Origin: Lentisphaeria bacterium
GTDB lineage: Bacteria > Verrucomicrobiota > Lentisphaeria > Victivallales > Victivallaceae
DNA: 46,386 nt
Reading direction: 5' to 3'
Assembly (NCBI GenBank): GCA_017508135.1
Contig: JAFVZN010000057.1
Coordinates: 1-46,386, forward strand
Notes under the pieces: generated by a model
The model's input: the letters and a program-made list of their open reading frames with translations, nothing else
Database searches by the model: none
Told to the model about the DNA's origin: nothing
Program-made: the position numbers and the translations under genes
Shown here: positions 32,742-40,854 of the stretch, piece by piece
Position numbering within the stretch: position 1 is the stretch's first letter
Layout: each line of letters starts with the position of its first letter

Positions 32742-35348
32742 ATGATGAAACCATCCATCGTAGTCGCGGGAGTGTGTTCGCTTTTGTTCTGCTTCCAGGC
32801 GGGGGCGGAGAGTGCATCCGGTGCCGGAAAAGGCGGTGTAACTCCCCGGAAAACAGAGGCGGAGTACCGCAGGGATCTGGAAAACAGGTTCGTCGAACAG
32901 GACGGCATTTTGATGTCCGCCCGTGAGCAGGTCAAAAAGGGAAATTTCCCGGAAGCGATCCGGCTCTACACTAACGTTCAGGGCGAACTTGAACTGCAGG
33001 CCAACTCCATGGACAGCTGGAAAGCGCGCAAACGTCTCGCTGAAGTCTCTGCCGAGTTGAACAAGGTCAGGCTCCAGTATGGCAATGTTCTGCTGGGTAA
33101 AGCAAAAGATGCTTTCAACGAAGCAAAGTACAACGATGCGATATCATTCGCCGCCACGCTTGCCAAGTTCTGTCCGGCAATGCTGGAAGATGCCGAAGAG
33201 ATCAAAACGCTCTCTCAGAGCAAGCAGCGCGGTGAAGAACGGCTCAATGATGTTTCTCCTGATCGGCTTTATCCCGATCTCAAGAACGATGAGCAGAAGA
33301 TCGCCACTGCGCTCGCCGAAGCGCGGGTGTTTATGCGCAACCGCAAATACGAAGAAGCGCGCCGCCGGATCGAAGCGGTTTACAAAATCAATCCTTTCAA
33401 TGCAGAAGCGGCATATCTTGCCAGCCAGATCTATTCTGAATATTACACTGCCGGTTATCACCGTTCCCAGGCTGATGTCCGCAGCATGATGGCGTTTGAA
33501 GCGTGGCAGTGGGTGGAACCGGTTTTCTACCGCAACGTCAGCAAAGTTGACGTCGAACCGGGACAGATCAAGGGTGTCAGCGACAAGCGTATCCAAAGTC
33601 AGCTCGATTCGATCGTTTACCCGACGGTCAAATATGTGGAAACCAATATCCGCGACGTTGTTTCACACCTGTCGCGCCTCAGTGCCCGTCTGGATAATAC
33701 CACGACCGATGAAGGCAAAAAAGGTATCATCATCGACTATATCGCCATGAGCGAAGCGGAGATGAAAGCCGCCGAAAATGCTAAAAAAGCTGCCGCCGAA
33801 GCCGCGAAAAAGCAGGATGAGGGCGAAAATCTCGATGAGCAAAATGGTGGTGATGGCAACAATGCCGGAAAAACTGATACTGCTGCGGCGGCTCCGGAAG
33901 TTCAGGAGAAGCTGGTCACCCTCAACGTCAACAATGCCACGCTGCGTGAAGTGCTGGATTATATCTCCTTCCTTACCGATCTTCCCTATCGTGTGCTTCC
34001 TGACCGTATCATCATCGGTGCGGTCGGTGACAATATCATGACTGAAGAGTTTGTCGTGACGCCGGAAACGGTCGCTATGATCACCGGTGACACCGGCAAC
34101 CAGCCGGATGATGCCGGTGCCGGCGATGAAGGAGAAAAAGGCGGCGACAAGGACGGTGGCGGTGACAGCGACGGAGAGCTTGTCGGAGGCAAGGTGCTCG
34201 ATATCGACATCAATCCGGCACTGCTCCGCAAATTCTTTGAACAGTTCGGTATCAGTTTTGCCGCTGCCGGCAGCAGTGCTGTTTACGAAAACGGCAAGAT
34301 CATCATGTCCAATACGCAGGACAATCTCAATCAGGTAAGTGAACTGCTCCGTCAGCTCAACACTCCGCAGCCGATGGTCCAGATCGAACTCAAGAGTATC
34401 GAAATTTCCGAAAACGATATGGAAGAGCTCGGTTTCAACTGGTCGCTCGGAACCATCGGACGTTCCAATGGTCACGACAGTTCATGGAGTGCCGGTCAGG
34501 GTGTCAATGCTCAGGTCGGTAAAGCGTTGAACGCATTGGGCAGCTCGCTGACCGGTGCCGGTGCCACGCTGGTTGACAATCTGAACATCTTCCCGGATCT
34601 GTTCGGTTCCATCAAGCCGTTTGACTCCGATACTGCGCTCAACCTTTCGCTGACGATCAACGCGCTTGACCGCAACGATCGCACGGAAATGATCTCCGCG
34701 CCCAGCGTTATCGTTGCTGACCGCAAGACTGCCAACGTCAATCTGAGTACGGTTTACTACTTCCCGGAAAGCTGGGAAGAACTTGAAGTCGAACTGGATG
34801 GCGGCGACGGTGACAGCGGTTACCGGGTCACCATCACCTCTCCGATGCCGGAGTTTGACGAACAGACCGATATCGGTACTGTCTTCAAGGTCACTCCGCA
34901 GATCAAAAAGAACCGTATCATCGGTCTCCATCTGATCCCGGAAGTTACCAGCTACGTCGGCAAAGACAGCTTCAGTGTTCCGGTCATCATTGAACGCCGC
35001 ATCCTGAGAGACGGTAATACCAACTGGGAGGTGGATAACGCACTTTCCAAGAGCTTCGAGGTGTGGAAGCCGATCATCTCCACCCGGAAGCTGGATGTCC
35101 ATGTCAACGTCTTCGACGGCGAAACTCTGGTGCTCGGCGGATTGTCCGACAGCAATATGGCCACGCGTTTGGATAAGATTCCGATCCTCGGTGATATTCC
35201 CTTTATCGGACGGTTGTTCCAGTCTCAGTCAGAGATCTCGACCCGTAAGAATATGTTGATTTTCGTTACGGCGCGTCTGGTGGATAATGCCGGATTGCCG
35301 ATCAATGCGTTGGAAAAACATGGCGGCATTCCGGATGTCAACCGTTAA
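32742..35348 (+). CDS. Outer-membrane secretin, first of two (Amuc_1098/GspD-like)
   Basis: 868 residues from ATG 32742 (AGAAGGGA upstream; GTG 32736 and ATG 32745 are alternatives). Signal peptide (VVAGVCSLLFCFQAGA). The N-terminal third has TPR-like helices (ARRRIEAVYKINPFNAEAAYLAS). Two acidic low-complexity linkers occur (EGENLDEQNGGDGNNAGK and TGNQPDDAGAGDEGEKGGDK). The last ~350 residues are the secretin channel domain: EMISAPSVIVADRKTANV, GTVFKVTPQI, ETLVLGG and the signature KIPILGDIPFIGRLF. Predicted gated outer-membrane ring through which a fibre or substrate passes. Confidence 0.9.
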   Translation: MMKPSIVVAGVCSLLFCFQAGAESASGAGKGGVTPRKTEAEYRRDLENRFVEQDGILMSAREQVKKGNFPEAIRLYTNVQGELELQANSMDSWKARKRLAEVSAELNKVRLQYGNVLLGKAKDAFNEAKYNDAISFAATLAKFCPAMLEDAEEIKTLSQSKQRGEERLNDVSPDRLYPDLKNDEQKIATALAEARVFMRNRKYEEARRRIEAVYKINPFNAEAAYLASQIYSEYYTAGYHRSQADVRSMMAFEAWQWVEPVFYRNVSKVDVEPGQIKGVSDKRIQSQLDSIVYPTVKYVETNIRDVVSHLSRLSARLDNTTTDEGKKGIIIDYIAMSEAEMKAAENAKKAAAEAAKKQDEGENLDEQNGGDGNNAGKTDTAAAAPEVQEKLVTLNVNNATLREVLDYISFLTDLPYRVLPDRIIIGAVGDNIMTEEFVVTPETVAMITGDTGNQPDDAGAGDEGEKGGDKDGGGDSDGELVGGKVLDIDINPALLRKFFEQFGISFAAAGSSAVYENGKIIMSNTQDNLNQVSELLRQLNTPQPMVQIELKSIEISENDMEELGFNWSLGTIGRSNGHDSSWSAGQGVNAQVGKALNALGSSLTGAGATLVDNLNIFPDLFGSIKPFDSDTALNLSLTINALDRNDRTEMISAPSVIVADRKTANVNLSTVYYFPESWEELEVELDGGDGDSGYRVTITSPMPEFDEQTDIGTVFKVTPQIKKNRIIGLHLIPEVTSYVGKDSFSVPVIIERRILRDGNTNWEVDNALSKSFEVWKPIISTRKLDVHVNVFDGETLVLGGLSDSNMATRLDKIPILGDIPFIGRLFQSQSEISTRKNMLIFVTARLVDNAGLPINALEKHGGIPDVNR

Positions 35349-35369
35349 TTCTGCCGAAGGAGTGATAAC

Positions 35370-37616
35370 ATGTTGAAGAATAAAGTTATGTTTCTGGTGC
35401 CCGGACTTATGCTGGGCGTGTCAACGATCGCAGCCCCCGATGCTCCGGGTGCCGGTAAAGCTCCGGCGGCTGCCAGTCCGGATTTCACCATCCGCCGCGA
35501 TCATGTCGGTCGTCAGGAGCTGTTGCGCGATACCGATGTCAGCGTGGCAAAGGCAAACCGCCTGATAGTCGAAGGCAGATTTGATGAGGCGATAGCTCTT
35601 TACAGGAAAGTTATCGACAGTTTGAAGAATTTTGCCGGACAGCGTTTCGTTGAACGGCGGATGACTTGCGAAAACCGTATCAAACTCTGTTATTTCAAGA
35701 AAGCGGAAGCCGCCATGCGTAAAGCTGACGACACCGTTTCCATCGGCGACTTTGAAGCGGCGATCCGTCTCTGCAAAGAGGCGTTGCAGTATTGTCCGGA
35801 AAAGAAAGAAGAGCTGGAAAAGAAGATCGCAATGTACGAGACCCGCAGAAAAGCCGCTCGCAACCGCGAAAACCGCGACATTGCCAACCTCGTTCCCGGT
35901 ATGGAAGCTCAGAATTATCAGATCCAGGTCCTTATCGAACAGGGACGCGCTCTGGTGCGCCGTCAGGAATATATGAAGGCAAAGCGCAAATTTGAAGAAG
36001 TTCTGCTGATCGATCCTTACAGCGATGTTGCCATGCAGGATCTGCTCGCGGTCAACACGTTGATCCGCAACTCCGCTACGCTGCGTGCCAATGCTACTGC
36101 CCGTCGTCTTGTCGGTGCTGCCGCCTGGGGCAAAGCGATTCCGGTGGTCACTGATAAGATGTCTATTGATGATGCGAACCAGCTGGATAAACCGGCAGTC
36201 AAAGCGGTTGAATCCGAATTGGAGAAGAAGTTGCGCACCATCCGCACCACGGCTCAGCTGGACGGTCTCAATATCTTCCAGATTGTTGACTTTCTTTCCA
36301 AGGAGTGTCTGCGCCGCGACCCCGCCCGTCTGGGTGTCAACTTCGTGGTCAAAGGTCTGCCCGGTGTGACCGCTGATACCGAAGATCAGCAGACGATCGA
36401 CCAGTTCATCAAGCGCGATGCATCGATCTACGACATCCTGTTTGACTTGCAGCACAAGAAGAAGTTCCTCACCTTCCGTGTCGACCGCAATGCGGTTTTC
36501 ATCGCCGCCAAGGATGTGCCGTTGGAAAAGACGGAGGTGAAGGTCTTCAACATCTCCCTGCCCGCCAAGATCGCCCGCAATATCGAAAGCAGTCTTGCCA
36601 CCCGTGATATCAAGTTCGACAAGAACAAAGGGACCTATGTCCGGGTCATGGGCAACTACGTTATCGCCTGCCACACTCCGGATAATTTGAAAAAAATCGA
36701 AAACGTCCTGCTCAACATCAGTTCGCAGGAGCCGGATATGGTTCAGCTCATGTTCAAGTTCCTCGAAGTGAAACAGGACGACCTGGATGAACTGGCATTC
36801 AACTGGCAGTACAGCCGTTCCGGTAACAAGGTGCATTTCAACACCAACGCCGGAAATGCTCTGCTCCGCCATTACAGCTATGATGCCTCCGGCGGCGGTA
36901 AGCGTTCCGACGGTATGGCAGTCGGCGGCAGTCAGAATGATGCCAACTACTACTTCAACTGGAACGATAAAAAGAACAACTTCTCCTTCCAGCTCTATGC
37001 GCTGGATTGGGCTGACAACGCCAACGTTCTTTACGCGCCCCGTATCACGACGATCTCCGATCAGCTGGCAACGATCGACATGTCTGAAAAGCACTACTAC
37101 CCGGAAGACTGGGAATCTGTCGATGCCGAAAGCTCTGACGACCTCCGTTTCCCCGGTACCGTGCAGCCGGATTTGGAAGATGAACAGTCTCTCGGTATCA
37201 AGTTCCAGGTCAAGCCCCGGGTCATCGGACAGCGTATCACGGTTCCGATCGACGTCCCCATCATCCAGTTCAGCGAATGGTTGACCTTTGATAACGGTGA
37301 CGAAGAAGACCGCGAATATGTAAAGAAGCCGATCTTCACCAAGCGTCAGATCACCACTGAAATCACGGTCAAGGATGGTGAAACCGTCTTTGTCGGCGGT
37401 GTGGTTTCCGATCTTTCCACGATCATCCACGACAAGATTCCCATTCTGGGAGACATCCCGTTCATCGGACGGCTTTTCCAGTCCAAGTACACCAAGTCGC
37501 AGAAGGTAAATCTGATGGTGTTCCTGACCTGCCGCATCGTTAAGCCGGACGGTTCCGTGCGCTATCCGGAAAACACGCTGGATGACGGTATCCCCGACTT
37601 CCCGCGCAACCAGTAA
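35370..37616 (+). CDS. Outer-membrane secretin, second tandem paralogue
   Basis: 748 residues, GAAGGAG ahead of ATG. Signal peptide (MFLVPGLMLGVSTIAA). TPR-like N-terminal half (GRFDEAIALYRKVIDSLKNF, EYMKAKRKFEEVLLIDPYS), N-domain-like region (DGLNIFQIVDFLSKECL), and secretin domain with ARNIESSL, PRITTISDQLATIDM, GIKFQVKPRV and the signature KIPILGDIPFIGRLF. It lacks the acidic linkers of its neighbour. Two secretins in tandem suggest either a mixed ring or two channels. Ends with a strong terminator, closing the cluster. Confidence 0.88.
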   Translation: MLKNKVMFLVPGLMLGVSTIAAPDAPGAGKAPAAASPDFTIRRDHVGRQELLRDTDVSVAKANRLIVEGRFDEAIALYRKVIDSLKNFAGQRFVERRMTCENRIKLCYFKKAEAAMRKADDTVSIGDFEAAIRLCKEALQYCPEKKEELEKKIAMYETRRKAARNRENRDIANLVPGMEAQNYQIQVLIEQGRALVRRQEYMKAKRKFEEVLLIDPYSDVAMQDLLAVNTLIRNSATLRANATARRLVGAAAWGKAIPVVTDKMSIDDANQLDKPAVKAVESELEKKLRTIRTTAQLDGLNIFQIVDFLSKECLRRDPARLGVNFVVKGLPGVTADTEDQQTIDQFIKRDASIYDILFDLQHKKKFLTFRVDRNAVFIAAKDVPLEKTEVKVFNISLPAKIARNIESSLATRDIKFDKNKGTYVRVMGNYVIACHTPDNLKKIENVLLNISSQEPDMVQLMFKFLEVKQDDLDELAFNWQYSRSGNKVHFNTNAGNALLRHYSYDASGGGKRSDGMAVGGSQNDANYYFNWNDKKNNFSFQLYALDWADNANVLYAPRITTISDQLATIDMSEKHYYPEDWESVDAESSDDLRFPGTVQPDLEDEQSLGIKFQVKPRVIGQRITVPIDVPIIQFSEWLTFDNGDEEDREYVKKPIFTKRQITTEITVKDGETVFVGGVVSDLSTIIHDKIPILGDIPFIGRLFQSKYTKSQKVNLMVFLTCRIVKPDGSVRYPENTLDDGIPDFPRNQ

Positions 37617-37626
37617 CATGACTGTT

Positions 37627-37656
37627 CACCCCGGAATTTTCCGGGGTGATTTTTTT
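37627..37656 (+). terminator. Intrinsic terminator of the pilus-like cluster
   Basis: Perfect 8-bp stem CACCCCGG (37627-37634) and CCGGGGTG (37641-37648), then A and seven T (37650-37656). The next start codon is only 3 bases further on. Confidence 0.9.
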
Positions 37657-37658
37657 CT

Positions 37659-38444
37659 ATGTATACATTTAACGTTATAGGCAAGGTGTACTGCGATGAA
37701 CAGTATAAGTTTGAAGCACCGCGGCAGGGCGTGTTTTCTTCTGCAAGTGCATTTATCGAACTGGAATCATGCTATGGCGGCGATGCAATAGCTGATCTTG
37801 CCGGATTTGAACGCATCTGGGTGGTGTTTGTGTTTCACCGCAACCTTGAGGCACAGTGGAAGGCACGGGTGGCACCGCCGTGCGCGCCGGAGAAGCGCAA
37901 GTACAGCGTTTTTGCCACGAGAGCCCCTTACCGTCCCAATCCGGTGGGAATAAGTTGCGTCAAGCTGGAACGTATCGACGGCAGACGGCTGTATATCAGT
38001 GCCCATGATTTGCTCGATGGAACGCCGGTGCTGGATATCAAACCTTACATCCCGTGTGCCGATGCGTTTCCGGAGGCGGCGGCGGGGTGGCACGATGAGC
38101 TTGCCCTGCCGGAGTGGAAGGTGGCATACGGAGAAAAATTTCTTCAACAGGCAGAATTTTTGCGTGAGCATGGTGCGCCGGATATGGTGAACTTCTGCGA
38201 TGTGCAGTTGGTGCGCGACCCGTTTAACCGGAAGCGGCGGCGCGTGACGGTGCAGGGGGAGAATGATGCTGTCATCGGCTGCCGTACCTGGCGGCTGCAT
38301 TTTAAGTTTGATGCAGAAAAATATCATATCACCATGGTGGAAATACGCTCGAATTACCGGGAGGACGAGCTGGCTCCGGGATGTGATGATCCCTATGCCG
38401 ACAAGGAATTGCATCGGGAATTCCGGCGGCGGTTTGAAGTGTGA
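37659..38444 (+). CDS. trmO: TrmO-type tRNA (t6A37 N6-methyl) methyltransferase
   Basis: 261 residues. TsaA/TrmO features: VIGKVYCDEQYKFEAPRQG at the start, GFERIWVVFVFHRN, KRKYSVFATRAPYRPNPVG, DLLDGTPVLDIKPYIP and the C-terminal extension. In E. coli TrmO methylates t6A at position 37 of certain tRNAs. The start ATG lies 3 bases after the terminator T run with no room for a ribosome site, so expression must rely on read-through or an unrecognised start; the next in-frame ATG is well inside the fold. Confidence 0.9.
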   Translation: MYTFNVIGKVYCDEQYKFEAPRQGVFSSASAFIELESCYGGDAIADLAGFERIWVVFVFHRNLEAQWKARVAPPCAPEKRKYSVFATRAPYRPNPVGISCVKLERIDGRRLYISAHDLLDGTPVLDIKPYIPCADAFPEAAAGWHDELALPEWKVAYGEKFLQQAEFLREHGAPDMVNFCDVQLVRDPFNRKRRRVTVQGENDAVIGCRTWRLHFKFDAEKYHITMVEIRSNYREDELAPGCDDPYADKELHREFRRRFEV

Positions 38445-38459
38445 TTTCCCGTGGGGCAC

Positions 38460-38487
38460 TTGAGTTCCGGAATAAAACACATATATT
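38460..38487 (+). promoter_or_regulatory. Promoter of the 167-residue hypothetical gene
   Basis: TTGAGT (38460-38465), 16-bp spacer, TATATT (38482-38487), with AGAGGTGG before ATG 38507. Confidence 0.6.
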
Positions 38488-38506
38488 CATTATCAGAGGT
38501 GGATAT

Positions 38507-39010
38507 ATGCAGTTATTTATTCTTGATCCGGAACCGGAAGCTGCGGCAACGATGCTGTGCGATGTGCATTTGCGGAAAATGTGTCTGGAAACGGCACAGA
38601 TACTTTCGTCCGTGATCGTGCGGCGCGGGGGAGAACTGCTGCCGCAAATGCCGCGCGCATATAATATCAACCATCCGGTGATAACGGCGCTGGATACGCC
38701 GTTCAAGATCAACTGGGCGGTGCGGCATAATGAAGGATTACAGCGCGAATATGAGTGCCGCTTCGGGCGCAGACACGCGTATTGGAGCTTGACGGCGGTG
38801 TACCGGGAGAAACTTTTTACTGCCGGAGCGGTGGTTGAGGATTGGAGTTTTGCCCGCAATTTTTCCGGGGTCGGAATCGCGGAACCATCCATCATCGGAG
38901 CATACAGAGAGTATTACCGTTATAAAAAGCAACTCCTCTCCCGCTGGCACTATACCCGGAGAGAGGAACCGCCGTGGAGCGGCGGGGAGAATGAAGAAAC
39001 CCGGCGTTGA
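38507..39010 (+). CDS. Phage-type hypothetical protein (pyrimidine-dimer-glycosylase-like pattern)
   Basis: 167 residues from ATG 38507 (AGAGGTGG upstream); the ORF extends upstream to 38441 without support. The pattern FILDPEPEAAATMLCDVHLRKMCLETAQILS, then NHPVITAL, W..RHN....EYECRFG..H is shared, from memory, with many small phage-encoded hypothetical proteins, and the opening resembles the Pyr_excise/T4 endonuclease V-like group. No function is established. It has its own promoter and lies between trmO and the NifX-like gene. Confidence 0.65.
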   Translation: MQLFILDPEPEAAATMLCDVHLRKMCLETAQILSSVIVRRGGELLPQMPRAYNINHPVITALDTPFKINWAVRHNEGLQREYECRFGRRHAYWSLTAVYREKLFTAGAVVEDWSFARNFSGVGIAEPSIIGAYREYYRYKKQLLSRWHYTRREEPPWSGGENEETRR

Positions 39011-39019
39011 TGCCGGGTT
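38998..39019 (-). terminator. Possible terminator of the NifX-type gene
   Basis: 8-bp stem AACCCGGC/GCCGGGTT with a 6-base loop, overlapping the stop of the plus-strand gene. On the minus strand it is followed by TTTCTTC, so it probably ends transcripts coming from 39424. Confidence 0.45.
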
Positions 39020-39043
39020 CGGATGTTGATGCCGGCAGTGTCC

Positions 39044-39424
39044 TCAGTGGGAGCAGGAACCGTTGCCGCAAGTATGACCTTCACCGTGATGGTGGTGGTT
39101 GCAATGGAAGTTTTCCCGGACTTGCAGAACGTCGTTTATAAAGGCAACTGCCACCGAGCGGACATCACCTTCGGCACCGCCGATGACCTTTATTCCGGCG
39201 TTGGAGAGGGCGTTGATCGCACCGCCGCCGATACCGCCGCAAATGAGAACGTCAACATTTTCTGCGGCAAGCAATGTGGCAAGCGCACCGTGTCCGCTGT
39301 CGCCGGAGGAGAGCTGTTTTTCGGAGATGATCCTGTTCTCTTCGGCTTCAAAGATGGCGAATCCCGGTGTATGACCGAAGTGTTGAAAAACCATGTGATT
39401 TTCGCATGTAACTGCAATTTTCAT
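39044..39424 (-). CDS. NifX/NifB-type iron-molybdenum cluster-binding family protein
   Basis: 126 residues from ATG 39424 (MKIAVTCENH) behind AAAGGAT; the longer ORF to 39484 lies over the promoter. The family (PF02579) core is clear: QHFGHTPGFAIFE, ENVDVLICGGIGGGAINALSNAGIKVI and a final helix. The C-terminus is His/Cys-rich (CNHHHHGEGHTCGNGSCSH), suggesting metal binding. Such stand-alone proteins occur widely in non-nitrogen-fixing anaerobes, where the role is unclear; no nif gene is nearby. Confidence 0.88.
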   Translation of the reverse strand: MKIAVTCENHMVFQHFGHTPGFAIFEAEENRIISEKQLSSGDSGHGALATLLAAENVDVLICGGIGGGAINALSNAGIKVIGGAEGDVRSVAVAFINDVLQVRENFHCNHHHHGEGHTCGNGSCSH

Positions 39425-39456
39425 AGCTAAATCCTTTCTGTGTATGATCGCAACAT

Positions 39457-39484
39457 AATATAGTACAATATTTCCAATAGTCAA
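39457..39484 (-). promoter_or_regulatory. Promoter of the NifX-type gene
   Basis: Minus strand: TTGACT (39484-39479), 16-bp spacer, TATATT (39462-39457), about 33 bp before the start codon. Confidence 0.7.
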
Positions 39485-39602
39485 GCCGAATAAATAAATC
39501 TGCTTTCATCGATGGTGACTTGAGGATATGACTGCATTGTAAGTCGCATCCGGAGAAGCTGTAACTTAATACTTCGCTTTTCTTGACAAGGGAAAGGAAG
39601 TC

Positions 39603-39654
39603 GGGGGAAGGGAAAAACCTCTTTTTTCGTGAAAAGACGTTTTTCCCTTCCCCC
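39603..39654. repeat. 52-bp inverted repeat after the glycosidase gene
   Basis: Perfect 16-bp arms: GGGGGAAGGGAAAAAC (39603-39618) and its complement (39639-39654). The loop itself can pair TCTTTT with AAAAGA, giving a nearly continuous stem. It lies 16 bp beyond the stop of the minus-strand operon. It may be a terminator or an mRNA 3'-end stabiliser; there is no T run after the stem. Confidence 0.8.
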
Positions 39655-39669
39655 GGAAGATCGACACTT

Positions 39670-40854
39670 TCAGCAAGATGCGGTGTGTTTGATATATGCC
39701 GCGGCGGCCTGGATGAAGAAGATGGTTCCCAGATCGCGCAGGTAGTAGGGCGAACGGTCGGTTCCGTCAGGGAAACAGACTTTTTCCAGCACCGCACCCT
39801 GCAGGTTGGGATCGGCGGCGTTTGTGAACTGCATCGCCATGCAATATTTGATCGCAAGTTCAGCGCGCGACATCCAGTGATCATGCTCTCCGACACCGGC
39901 GCGGTCCATAAAGCAGAGGGCGGCGCAGGCACTGCCGCTGGTGGCGTGCCCGAAGCTGGCAGTGCGGAAGTCGGCTCCGGTATCACGGATGATACCGCCG
40001 TCACGGCGCAGAGCCTTGTCGTACCATTCCACGGAGCGGCAGAACACACCGAGGAAACGCTGGTCGCCGGTCTCGTTGAACATGGTCAGCATCGGCCGTC
40101 CCCACCAGTAGGCGTGGCGGGGATGGATAATGCCGGTTTCGGGGTTGCAGGGGCAGATCTTTATCCAGTTGCCGGAGGGATATTCCTCTTTGACCAGCGT
40201 TTCGGCGATGGCGCAGGCGATATCGAAGTAGCGTTTGTTACCGGTGAGTTTCCATGCGGAAACGAATACGGCATCGTCCAGCAGCGGACGGTTCTGCGCG
40301 CCCCACAAGCCGAAGATAAAACTTCCGCTGGTGATCTGGTAGTAGTCGAAGAACTTGCCCAGATTCTCCTGCCACGCTTTGCGGGCGACCCAATCCACCG
40401 CCAGCAGCGCGGCATCGCGGTAACGGGGATCTCCGGTGGCATCGCTGAGTTTGAACATACCGTCGATACTTTCCAATATCGCGGAGGTGTTGACCAGATC
40501 ACAACGGTCCTCAAAGGCGGGGAACAGTCCGGCATCGTCGCCGGACTTTATCTGGTTGGCAAGGAGAAATTCCGCGCAATAGCGGGCATCATCCAGCAAA
40601 GACGGCTCATCCAGCACCTCCGCTGCGGCAACGAGAGCTTTCACCCCCTGACCGGTGTGCCAGTAGGGGCAGAATTCATCCCATGTACCGGTGGCGGCGG
40701 TATATTCGCCGCGCAGGGCACCGCGCCACTCGGTGTAGTTGAAAGATTCACCCTTTTCGCCGCAGGGAATATTTTCCCGGATGGTGGCGACACCGGTCAG
40801 CCATTGGACTCCCAAACGGATGTGGGACTTCAAAACTTCAATATCAATACTCAT
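39670..40854 (-). CDS. Six-hairpin (alpha/alpha) barrel glycosidase-like protein
   Basis: 394 residues without a signal peptide. Repeated helical hairpins with Trp/Tyr/Asp-rich ends: WHTGQGVKALVAAAEV, AGLFPAFEDRCDLVNTSAIL, WVARKAWQENLGKFFDYYQI, HPRHAYWWGRPMLTMF, DTGADFRTASFGHATSGSACA. This is the (alpha/alpha)6 barrel seen in GH88, GH105, GH127-like and AGE-epimerase-related proteins. Its start overlaps the DUF4838 gene by 4 bp, so it is co-translated as the last gene of the operon. The precise family and substrate are not recognisable from sequence alone. Confidence 0.65.
   Translation of the reverse strand: MSIDIEVLKSHIRLGVQWLTGVATIRENIPCGEKGESFNYTEWRGALRGEYTAATGTWDEFCPYWHTGQGVKALVAAAEVLDEPSLLDDARYCAEFLLANQIKSGDDAGLFPAFEDRCDLVNTSAILESIDGMFKLSDATGDPRYRDAALLAVDWVARKAWQENLGKFFDYYQITSGSFIFGLWGAQNRPLLDDAVFVSAWKLTGNKRYFDIACAIAETLVKEEYPSGNWIKICPCNPETGIIHPRHAYWWGRPMLTMFNETGDQRFLGVFCRSVEWYDKALRRDGGIIRDTGADFRTASFGHATSGSACAALCFMDRAGVGEHDHWMSRAELAIKYCMAMQFTNAADPNLQGAVLEKVCFPDGTDRSPYYLRDLGTIFFIQAAAAYIKHTASC

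Noticed and set aside
35421..37619. 732-codon minus-strand ORF
   Set aside because: Antisense of the second secretin gene, whose motifs are unambiguous.
39044..39424. Evidence for nitrogen fixation
   Set aside because: A lone NifX-type domain protein without nif genes is common in anaerobes and does not indicate nitrogenase.
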